DNA of 64,000 nucleotides from the NCBI GenBank assembly GCA_000149225.2, contig CM000694.1:248001-312000 (forward strand), in the 5' to 3' direction. Each line of letters opens with the position of its first letter. Within the stretch, counting starts at the first letter, position 1. Positions 56,143 to 64,000 of this stretch are shown here, piece after piece. The stretch comes from Lachancea kluyveri NRRL Y-12651. Its lineage: Eukaryota; Ascomycota; Saccharomycetes; Saccharomycetales; Saccharomycetaceae. A program made the position numbers and the translations under genes. The notes under the pieces are model-generated. The model did not search any database and was not told the DNA's origin. It worked only from the letters and a program-made list of their open reading frames with translations.

Positions 56143-59100
56143 ATGCGTAATCTGATCACCTTGAATAAAGGTAAAATCAAAGCTACTTCCTTTACGCACC
56201 CGGATTTAGAACTTTATACCAGTGTGTTTGACACACTATCTGATAGTGTTACTTGTGTTTTGGGAGCTGCTGATATTGGTATTATTGAGGTTCACCAGTA
56301 TCTCAAAAATGGGACTGTAAATATATTGGCGTCATTTTCAATACAAACTTACAATGACAAGCTACTATCCTTCGTCCATTTTGCGGACATCAGCCAGCTG
56401 GTCTTTGTCTTTCAACAAGGTGATATTATCTCTGCTACCTACGATCCCATGTCTTTAGATCATGAGAAAACAATAGTTGAAATTGTTGGTTCTATAGATT
56501 ATGGTATCGAAGCTGCTGAATGGTCCTATGATGAAGAAACCTTAGCTTTGGTTACTAGTGAGCGTAACGTTGTTTTATTGAGCAGACAGTTTGAGCCTGT
56601 TGCAGAGACAAAATTGAATGTTGAAGATTTGAAGATTTCCAAACATGTTAATGTTGGATGGGGTATGAAAGAGACCCAATTTAGAGGTAAAGGTGCTCGT
56701 GCGATGGAAAGAGAAGCATTGGAAAGTCTGAAAGCCTCAGGATTGGTTGGTAATAAGCTAAGGGATCCTACTATGCCATACATGGTTGATAGAGGCATCA
56801 CAACAGAGATGGATACGAAAGAGGTATCTATATCCTGGAGAGGAGACTGTGAATATTTTGCCGTTTCCACTATCGAGAATGTCAAAGATGAACAAGATGA
56901 AAAAAACACCGAAACATTTGAAAGAAGAGCTCTCAGAGTTTACACAAGAGACGGTCAGCTAGACAGCGCCTCTGAACCAGTAGACGGGCTAGAAAACAGC
57001 TTGAGCTGGAAACCTCAGGGCTCTTTGATTGCCTCCGTTCAGCGCAAAACACATATACCTGGTGACGAATCTCTGGACTTAGTCTTTTTTGAAAGAAATG
57101 GGTTAAGACACGGGGAGTTCGATACAAGATTAAGTTTGAATGAAAAAATCAAAAGCCTGTGCTGGAATTCAAATTCGGAAGTCTTGTCCGTTGTACTAGA
57201 AGACAGAATCCAATTATGGACTACCAAGAACTACCATTGGTTCCTGAAGCAAGAACTATATGCTGAAAATATCATTTTCGCCAAATGGCACCCAGAAAAG
57301 GATTTCACTTTAATGTACGGTGCTGGTGACTTTGTTAATGTTGTTAATTTTGCTTATAAGATGACCCAAGGACCAACACTAGAGCCTTTCGATAACGGTA
57401 CCTCCGTAGTTATCGATGGACAGACCGCTAACATCACACCTTTGGCATTAGCCAATGTTCCTCCACCAATGTATTACAGAGACTTTCAAACTCCGGGCAA
57501 TATTATTGATGTGGCTGTAAGTTTATCCAACGAGGTTTATGCGTGTTTGAATAAAGATGAACTGATCATTGCTGCAGTACCAAGCTTAGAGGAAATGAAA
57601 AAAGGCAAACACCCTGACGTGGTTTCCAGTCTGTCAAAGTCAAAATTTGCTACTGAACTGGATACCTTACGTCAAGTAGCATTTATGAATGATAATATCG
57701 TTGGTGTTTTATTAGATTCTGACAATCTATCCCGTATTGCTTTGATTGATGTCGAAGACGTTACCCAACCAAATATTATCAAAACTGTAGAAACTTTTGA
57801 CAAGATTGTTCTGCTGAAAACCCAATTTGACTACAATTACCTTGTTTATGAAACTCGGGATGCTAGAGTCATTCAGTTAGACCCAGAAGGTCAAACAACT
57901 GAAATTGCTCAGTTTCCACAACTAGCCCGCGATTTTAGAGTGAAAAGAGTCGAAGTTTCTTCCAACTCTACAGAAAATGATTGGGGTACGGAACCATCCA
58001 AAACCATCGCCTTTGGTATTTCGGGTAACGGCAAATTGTTTGCTAATGAGGTTCAGCTGACAACTGCAGTCACTTCTTTGGAAATTACGAATTCATTCCT
58101 ATTGTTCACTACTGCACAGCATAATTTACAATTTGTGCATCTAAATACTGTTGACTTCAAACCTTTGCCAATTGTCGAAGACAACGTATCTGATGAAAGA
58201 GTTAGAACCATAGAAAGAGGCTCTATTCTAGTCTCCGTTATTCCATCCAAGGCATCTGTTATTCTACAGGCCCCTCGTGGTAATTTAGAAACTATACATC
58301 CTCGAATCATGGTCCTATCAGGGGTAAGAAACCAAATTTTAGCAAAACATTATAAAGATGCCTTTATTGTTTGCCGTACCCACAGAATTAATTTAGATAT
58401 TTTACATGACTATGCTCCTGATCTATTTTTTGCTAACCTGGAACTTTTCATTAATGAGGTTGAAAGTGTTGATTATTTGGATTTATTCATTTCTTGTTTG
58501 TGCGAGGATGACGTTACTCAAACCAAATACAAGGATACTCTGGGCTCTACCATGGGTGAAATCTTTGATGTTGCACCACCTCCCCCAACTGAAATGGAGC
58601 TTTATATGAAGAAAAAAATGTTTGATCCAACAAAGTCTAAAGTCAACAAAATTTGTCACGCTATCCTGGAAGTTTTACTAGGTAACCCGGAATATCGAAA
58701 GAAGTATCTACAATCCATCATTACAGCATATGCTTGTCAAAACCCTCCAAATTTGAAGGATGCTTTAACACTAATCAGCTCTCTAGAAAACGCTGACGTT
58801 AAGGAATCTACTGTCACATATTTGTGCTTTTTACAAGATGTAAACACCGTTTACCAACAGGCGTTAGCGTTATACGATATCAAAATGGCCTTAGCTATAG
58901 CCCAGAAATCTCAAATGGATCCAAAGGAATATCTGCCATTTCTGCAACACCTATACGATCAAGAACCGCTGCGTCGTAAATTTTTGATCGACGATTATTT
59001 AAAGAATTATGAAAAAGCCCTTGACCATTTGGCGGAGATCGACAAGACTTCCAGAAATGTATCAGAAGAATTCACGAACTACGTTCAACAACATGAACTT

Positions 59101-60132
59101 TACAAATATGCTCTGAGCGTTTTTCGTTATGAACCTGAAAGACAAAATGTTATTTATCACGTATACGCTACTGCGCTATCTTCTAAGCAAGAATATGGTG
59201 AATCTGGTATTATTCATGAAATGTTAGGAGAGTACAAAGAAGCTATGGAGGCATATGTTTTAGGCAAGAAATGGTGTGAAGCTCTTGCCATTGCATCTCA
59301 ATATTTCTCTGACGAGGTTACTGATGTTGCCGAAAGGTTAGTGTCTTCCTTATCGTTTGATCATTGCTATGTTGCAGCTGCTCAAGTAGAGTTAAAATTT
59401 TTGAAGAACGTTAGGGAATCCATGTCTCTTTACTGTAAAGCTCATTATTATCAAGAGGCTTGTATGGTTGGTGTTTCAGAAGGTAAGCCAGAATTGATTG
59501 AAGAAGTCGTTGATTCTGCATTGGGTGAGGGCTTCGGTACCGTGGCGGAGTTGCTAGCAGATTGTAGAGGACAAGTGAATTCACAGTTGAAGAGACTAAG
59601 AGATCTACGTGAAAAAAAGGCTGAGGATCCATATGCCTTTTACGGACAAGAGACCGAGCAAGCTGATGATGTTTCTATCGCAGCTTCTGAAACTTCCACT
59701 AAAGAATCCTTCTTTACAAGGTACACCGGCAAAACTTCTGGCACTGCAAAAACTGGTGCTTCAAGACGTACTGCTAAAAACAAACGTCGCGAAGAGCGTA
59801 AGCGTGCTCGTGGTAAGAAAGGCACCATATATGAGGAGGAATACTTAGTCAAGTCTATTGGAAGATTGATATCAAGACTAGAACAGAGCCAGTCGGATGC
59901 TTTGAGATTGATTGAAGGGTTATTGAGAAGAAACAAAAGGGAGCAAGCTTATCAAATTCAAAAGAACTTTATCGAACTGATTGGTCTATTGAAAGAAAAT
60001 GTCGTAGAGATTTACACCATCAGTGCGAAAGACAGGGAGAGGGTTGACGAAGAAGGCCAAACTTACTACTTGCCTGAGATCCCTGTTCCTGAAATCAAAG
60101 AATTTTCAAAAAAAAACATCATTGACTTTTAA
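56143..60132 (+). CDS. IKI3: Elongator subunit Elp1/Iki3
   Basis: 1329 residues from ATG 56143 (S. cerevisiae 1349); ten codons upstream begin only with TTG. MRNLITLNKGKIK matches the S. cerevisiae sequence from its internal Met. Two N-terminal WD40 propellers (about 1-730), then helical TPR-like region (about 740-1200) with HAILEVLLGNPEYRKKYLQ, and the conserved SFFTRYTGKTSGTAKTGASR followed by a basic tRNA-binding segment KNKRREERKRARGKKG (about 1211-1226) and the dimerisation tail. Elongator modifies wobble uridines (cm5U) of tRNAs in the cytoplasm. An E-box CACGTG lies at 55998-56003 and an AGCTCATCTC PAC-like motif near 56060. Matches YLR384C. Confidence 0.98.
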   Translation: MRNLITLNKGKIKATSFTHPDLELYTSVFDTLSDSVTCVLGAADIGIIEVHQYLKNGTVNILASFSIQTYNDKLLSFVHFADISQLVFVFQQGDIISATYDPMSLDHEKTIVEIVGSIDYGIEAAEWSYDEETLALVTSERNVVLLSRQFEPVAETKLNVEDLKISKHVNVGWGMKETQFRGKGARAMEREALESLKASGLVGNKLRDPTMPYMVDRGITTEMDTKEVSISWRGDCEYFAVSTIENVKDEQDEKNTETFERRALRVYTRDGQLDSASEPVDGLENSLSWKPQGSLIASVQRKTHIPGDESLDLVFFERNGLRHGEFDTRLSLNEKIKSLCWNSNSEVLSVVLEDRIQLWTTKNYHWFLKQELYAENIIFAKWHPEKDFTLMYGAGDFVNVVNFAYKMTQGPTLEPFDNGTSVVIDGQTANITPLALANVPPPMYYRDFQTPGNIIDVAVSLSNEVYACLNKDELIIAAVPSLEEMKKGKHPDVVSSLSKSKFATELDTLRQVAFMNDNIVGVLLDSDNLSRIALIDVEDVTQPNIIKTVETFDKIVLLKTQFDYNYLVYETRDARVIQLDPEGQTTEIAQFPQLARDFRVKRVEVSSNSTENDWGTEPSKTIAFGISGNGKLFANEVQLTTAVTSLEITNSFLLFTTAQHNLQFVHLNTVDFKPLPIVEDNVSDERVRTIERGSILVSVIPSKASVILQAPRGNLETIHPRIMVLSGVRNQILAKHYKDAFIVCRTHRINLDILHDYAPDLFFANLELFINEVESVDYLDLFISCLCEDDVTQTKYKDTLGSTMGEIFDVAPPPPTEMELYMKKKMFDPTKSKVNKICHAILEVLLGNPEYRKKYLQSIITAYACQNPPNLKDALTLISSLENADVKESTVTYLCFLQDVNTVYQQALALYDIKMALAIAQKSQMDPKEYLPFLQHLYDQEPLRRKFLIDDYLKNYEKALDHLAEIDKTSRNVSEEFTNYVQQHELYKYALSVFRYEPERQNVIYHVYATALSSKQEYGESGIIHEMLGEYKEAMEAYVLGKKWCEALAIASQYFSDEVTDVAERLVSSLSFDHCYVAAAQVELKFLKNVRESMSLYCKAHYYQEACMVGVSEGKPELIEEVVDSALGEGFGTVAELLADCRGQVNSQLKRLRDLREKKAEDPYAFYGQETEQADDVSIAASETSTKESFFTRYTGKTSGTAKTGASRRTAKNKRREERKRARGKKGTIYEEEYLVKSIGRLISRLEQSQSDALRLIEGLLRRNKREQAYQIQKNFIELIGLLKENVVEIYTISAKDRERVDEEGQTYYLPEIPVPEIKEFSKKNIIDF

Positions 60133-60222
60133 ATTCGTTGTATAGTATACTTACACTTTTTTGCTTTTAAACCTACTGTATCCACTGACTTTCTTACTCC
60201 ATTAAGCACCGCCCATCTGGTA

Positions 60223-60840
60223 CTAACTGCTGTTACCACCAACCTTATCTTTCTTAGATTTCGAGCCATACAGACCATCAATGTAGTAGTTGTTATCCAC
60301 TTTCACCTCGTGGTCCAAAATTATTTGTTCGAAACCTAGGAACGCCTTTTTCAAGGCGTGTCCTACGGCCTCCTTCTTAGCCTTACTAAAACTATCACCT
60401 TTTGTGAGCGTCGTTGCTCGTCCAAACCCACCCGCCTCGGTGTTTGTCCCATCTTTCAGAGTGATTTTAACACGGGCTTCAGTAATAACGGTGTACTTTG
60501 TATTTTTGTCTTCCGAAGAATCATCAGTTGTCAAAGTGTTGCACTCCATCGTTTCTATATCTATGACTTCCATTGACCAGCCGCTAAAACCAAAACATTC
60601 ATTGGCGAATTTGACTAAAACATGTCTCGGAATAAGCTTTGATAAAACATGTTTACCATAGCGGTTGTTATGATATATCTTGTAAGTGTACTGTTCAATC
60701 TTAGACTGTAAGACACCGATGCGTTGAACCGACCATTCACTGGCAGGCCTATTAAACCAATCTTCGACGACTTGAAAGTCTTGCAACTGCAAGCCGGGTC
60801 CTGTCCGGTAAACAGTATTCTCGTAAGAAATGTTGGTCAT
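60223..60840 (-). CDS. RAD59: Rad59, Rad52-family recombination protein
   Basis: 205 residues from ATG 60840 (S. cerevisiae 238); 15 codons further upstream begin only with GTG. Rad52-type annealing domain: FNRPASEWSVQRIGVLQSKIEQ, YGKHVLSKLIPRHVLVKFANE, VKITLKDGTNTEAGGFG and KAKKEAVGHALKKAFLGFEQ. It is shorter than Rad59 at the C-terminus, ending soon after YYIDGLYGSK. Helps Rad52 in single-strand annealing. Convergent with IKI3 (90 bases), divergent from USO1. Matches YDL059C. Confidence 0.96.
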   Translation of the reverse strand: MTNISYENTVYRTGPGLQLQDFQVVEDWFNRPASEWSVQRIGVLQSKIEQYTYKIYHNNRYGKHVLSKLIPRHVLVKFANECFGFSGWSMEVIDIETMECNTLTTDDSSEDKNTKYTVITEARVKITLKDGTNTEAGGFGRATTLTKGDSFSKAKKEAVGHALKKAFLGFEQIILDHEVKVDNNYYIDGLYGSKSKKDKVGGNSS

Positions 60841-61150
60841 TACAAGTTTCAGTTTTTTTTGACTTCCTGGCCTCTTTATTATCACCTCAGTTCCTTTTGA
60901 AGATTCTCTATTCTTAGGCTGCTTTACTTCATCATCTTGCCAAGTACTTGAGTCATATCACGTGATAAAACACGTGAGGGGGAATTTTTCTAAAGATATC
61001 ATCATTATGTACGCTTATAGCTATTAACTTTTTACCATTTTTTTTGAGATTTTTAGTTAGCGTGTTTTCTTTAGATGTACGAACTAGACAGTTCCTCAGT
61101 TTACCAGCATCTCACCTAACCCCCCCCTCAAATAGATCAATTGATATCTA
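60841..61150. promoter_or_regulatory. Divergent promoter of RAD59 and USO1
   Basis: 310 bases. Two E-boxes: TCACGTGA at 60958-60965 and CACGTG at 60971-60976, 12 bases apart, suggest Cbf1 binding. No gene within. Confidence 0.6.
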
Positions 61151-64000
61151 ATGGAGTTACTCCAAGGCTTTATTCAGCCACCAAAGGCTCAATCTGCCGA
61201 GGAAACAATACCTACTCTTTGTGATAGAGTCGAAAACGCAACACTGATCAGTGATAGAAGATCTGCTGTTCTGGGATTGAAGGGGTTTAGCCGTGAATAC
61301 AGAGAAACTGTAATCGCGTCAGGATTAAAGCCTCTCATAAACACGTTGAAACGCGATTTTCTTGATGAGGATTCTGTGAAGGCTATCTTAGAAACGTTAC
61401 TTATCCTTTTCATCAGAGGCGAGGGTAGTGACGATCTAACTAGAAATTGGATATCGCAGCAATCTCGTTTACAGAATGGTAAGTATCCATCACCGCTAGT
61501 AATGAAACAGGAGCACGAATCTGTAGACCAGTTCTCATTGTGGATCGCTGATGCTTTGACTCAAACTAATGAAATTGTTCATCTTTTCTTTCAATTGATC
61601 GATACCGGAAACTTCCATATTAGGTTATATACAATCCAGCTACTAGAAGCCGTTCTTGCCACGAGACCTTCAAGAACACGTGAAGCAATTATAACTTTAC
61701 CAGTAGGTGTTTCCACCCTTGTCTGCTTACTAGACGACGTTCACGAACCTGTAAGAGATGAGGCCATCCTTTTACTCATGGCTATCGTCAACGATAGTAC
61801 ACATATCCAGAAGCTTGTGGCCTTTGAAAATATTTTTGAAAGGTTATTTTCTATTATACAGGAAGAAGGCGGTATAAGAGGTTCAATCGTCGTGAATGAC
61901 TGCTTGTCGTTAATCAATAACATTTTGAAGTATAATACTTCTAACCAAACCTTGTTTTTGGAAACAGGTAATTTGCCTCAACTGGCTGCGCTTTTAAATG
62001 AACCTTTTTCGGACGAGGAAGAGTTTTTTTGGAATAACCAACGGATTATTAACATTAAAACTGGGATGGATATCCTGAGATTAATAGTGGAGCCAGGTAA
62101 TAGTGCAACTCCAAAACACCAACGTGCATTGTTGGATTCTCACGTACTAATGATTGTACTAAGACTGGCTTTTTATGCTAAGACACCTAACTCGGTGCGC
62201 CCAATGGCGCTACTTACTGCTGCGGATATTATCAGGGATAACAGCTACGTTCAGCAAGAATTTGGTAAGATCGATGTCCCATTTTTAGATCCGAGCTTAC
62301 CAATGAGTACAACACTCGACAATCCCTCACTTGTTTCAGTGCTTTCACTATTGTTGAACTGGTCTCTTTTTGCTAATTCGGTCCACACTTTTGATATCAG
62401 AATCTCTTCGATTGCTCTACTAAAGGCTTACTTCAACGATAATCACGAACTGAAGAAAATCTTCATAGAGCAAGAGATTGCCCAATATAAACTCATTAAT
62501 AACGTAATTGAGGATGGATCTGATTTTGTGTTACACACCAATGTATTCGAAACAATAATGGATTATGACCCAGATTTGAAGTTAAATCCTTATAAACTGT
62601 TCTTTGCGACTGATCTTTTGATGTATCTGTTTCAGAATGAAAGCAGTGTTACTGAGTTGAGGGATTTGGCTCGTAAACTGAATAGCGGGAATGATTCTGC
62701 CGGAGAGGAAGTGTTGAGCTCTATTCAAACCATTTGCGAGCTACTTTTAACAACGCTATCCACCGAGGATGCTCGTATTCCAATTTCTTATTTATCCTTT
62801 TTGATTTTTTGGTTATTTGAAGATGTGAAAGCTGTAGATGATTTTTTATCGAACAGATCTATTGTTTATTCGCTGATTGCGTTTTCTTCTCAGATCGAGG
62901 ATGAGGATGTTACTGTGAAATGTCTTATCACAATACTGTTAGGTGTTGCTTACGAATTTTCTTCTAAGGAATCTCCATTTCCTAGGGAAGAACTCTATGA
63001 ACTCTTAACCAAAAGCATCGGTACAGATAACTATTCCTCTAGAGTAAAACAATTCAAAGAAACATCTTTGTTTTCTAAGGCAAAAGACAATGAAGAAGGT
63101 ATATTTACTCCAGATTTTGATGATACTGGTCTACCTAAAATCTATTTTAGCACCTACTTCATCAGGTTGTTTAAGGAAAACTTTTACCGTATTCAATCTG
63201 CACTTAGACGTGGTCCAGAAGATGAAACCAGCGGCAAAATTTCCTTTGAAATATTTGACGATTTAAAACAACAGTACTCTGCTTTAGAAAAAGAGTTGAA
63301 AACCTTGGAAGGAGGTTCAAAAGCAACCATCACTGAATTAGAAGAAAAGGTGAAAAACTTGGATAAAAAATGTAAGGAATTAGAAGCTGATCTTAATAAG
63401 TCCACTACTGAGCATACTCAGTTAAATGAAAGGTACGAATCTGTCAAAAAAGACCTAGAACTAACTGCAGAAAAAGTTGCCGCATTGAATAACGAGAAAA
63501 GGGATTTACTTTCCCTAAAAGAAAAGTACGAAGATACCTTGACGGACAATGAAGCTAGCCTCTCCAAAAACAAGGATCTTATTCAAAGGCTGAAGGCTGA
63601 TTTGGGAAACATGACATCAGAAAAGCAGAAGGCCGAGGACGGTATTAACAAAATGAGCCGTGAATTATTTACCTTGACGAAGGAAAAGCAGGATTTGGAA
63701 AATGAAATCAATAAATCAGGAAAGGAAAATGAACAACGTTTGCAAAAATTTAAAAAAGATGAAAAGAGATTGTCTGAAGGTCTCGCTCAAAAAGATGCCG
63801 AAGTGAAGAAATTGCAAGAATTTGTTACACGCCTGCAAAATCAAATACAAGAACTAGAGACTTCAAAAAATGAATTATCTAGTGAACTCAACAGCTTAAG
63901 ACCTCGTTTCGAAAGCCACAATGCACTCATCCCGAAGCTAACTGAGAAATTAAAATCTTTGGCAAAGAACTTTAAACAGTTGGAACAGGAAAAAGAGCTA
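61151..64000 (+). CDS. USO1: Uso1 (p115) vesicle tether, partial at the right edge
   Basis: 950 codons open from ATG 61151 to the window end without a stop; full-length S. cerevisiae Uso1 has 1790 residues. MELLQGFIQPPKAQSAEETI opens an armadillo-like globular head (to about residue 690, with SLIFWLFEDVKAVDDFL-type helices), then a coiled coil starts at about 705 (QQYSALEKELKTLEGGSKA) and continues with regular Leu/Glu/Lys heptads. Uso1 tethers ER-derived COPII vesicles at the Golgi together with Ypt1. Matches YDL058W next to RAD59. Confidence 0.97.
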   Translation, partial: MELLQGFIQPPKAQSAEETIPTLCDRVENATLISDRRSAVLGLKGFSREYRETVIASGLKPLINTLKRDFLDEDSVKAILETLLILFIRGEGSDDLTRNWISQQSRLQNGKYPSPLVMKQEHESVDQFSLWIADALTQTNEIVHLFFQLIDTGNFHIRLYTIQLLEAVLATRPSRTREAIITLPVGVSTLVCLLDDVHEPVRDEAILLLMAIVNDSTHIQKLVAFENIFERLFSIIQEEGGIRGSIVVNDCLSLINNILKYNTSNQTLFLETGNLPQLAALLNEPFSDEEEFFWNNQRIINIKTGMDILRLIVEPGNSATPKHQRALLDSHVLMIVLRLAFYAKTPNSVRPMALLTAADIIRDNSYVQQEFGKIDVPFLDPSLPMSTTLDNPSLVSVLSLLLNWSLFANSVHTFDIRISSIALLKAYFNDNHELKKIFIEQEIAQYKLINNVIEDGSDFVLHTNVFETIMDYDPDLKLNPYKLFFATDLLMYLFQNESSVTELRDLARKLNSGNDSAGEEVLSSIQTICELLLTTLSTEDARIPISYLSFLIFWLFEDVKAVDDFLSNRSIVYSLIAFSSQIEDEDVTVKCLITILLGVAYEFSSKESPFPREELYELLTKSIGTDNYSSRVKQFKETSLFSKAKDNEEGIFTPDFDDTGLPKIYFSTYFIRLFKENFYRIQSALRRGPEDETSGKISFEIFDDLKQQYSALEKELKTLEGGSKATITELEEKVKNLDKKCKELEADLNKSTTEHTQLNERYESVKKDLELTAEKVAALNNEKRDLLSLKEKYEDTLTDNEASLSKNKDLIQRLKADLGNMTSEKQKAEDGINKMSRELFTLTKEKQDLENEINKSGKENEQRLQKFKKDEKRLSEGLAQKDAEVKKLQEFVTRLQNQIQELETSKNELSSELNSLRPRFESHNALIPKLTEKLKSLAKNFKQLEQEKEL

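Overview
This window is nuclear chromosomal DNA of a budding yeast (Saccharomycetaceae). Almost every long gene can be matched by recalled protein sequence to a Saccharomyces cerevisiae gene, yet the proteins are clearly diverged, so it is not S. cerevisiae or a close sibling. Gene order interleaves genes that sit on two different chromosomes in S. cerevisiae (YLR384-398 with YDL058-069, and YGR236-243 with YHR157-162). Every orthologue keeps the expected strand. This is the arrangement expected of a species that split off before the whole-genome duplication (Torulaspora, Zygosaccharomyces, Lachancea or Kluyveromyces type). I cannot fix the genus from sequence reading alone.

Left block (1-19.3 kb): first coding exon of a mitochondrial pyruvate carrier gene running off the left edge, an unrecognised cysteine-rich 162-residue protein, a clathrin adaptor (YAP1801/1802), PFK1, the Pex7 co-receptor PEX18/PEX21, TDA11, a kelch protein (KEL1/2), meiotic REC104, a YGR237C homologue and SPG1. 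A 1.5 kb gene-free stretch (19.34-20.84 kb) is the junction between two ancestral blocks and probably a rearrangement breakpoint.

Right block (20.8-64 kb): SKI2, CBS1, AFG2, VPS33, a divergent COX9-COX8 pair, meiotic CST9, IDP1, an intron-containing tRNA-Trp with a Ty1/Ty2-like LTR fossil beside it, a small mitochondrial-looking ORF, ATP10, ART10, CCW14, PEX19, UBC9 (spliced), SYO1, ECM19, STE23, RPS29 (probable 5' UTR intron), TSR1, REH1, VAC14 (probable intron after four coding bases), SWC7, IKI3/ELP1, RAD59 and the 5' two-thirds or so of USO1.

Functional groupings visible here: ribosome production (AFG2, SYO1, RPS29, TSR1, REH1), with PAC/RRPE-like and Rap1 sites upstream of several; mitochondrial function (MPC, CBS1, COX9, COX8, IDP1, ATP10, SPG1); peroxisome biogenesis (PEX18/21, PEX19); and meiosis (REC104 and CST9, each with a URS1-type site upstream). 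I found no CRISPR array, no bacterial-type operon and no obviously new multi-gene system. The most unusual items are gene-structure features (introns not present in the S. cerevisiae genes as I remember them), the unplaced cysteine-rich gene, the shared COX9-COX8 promoter and the Ty fossil. Start codons were placed at ATG.
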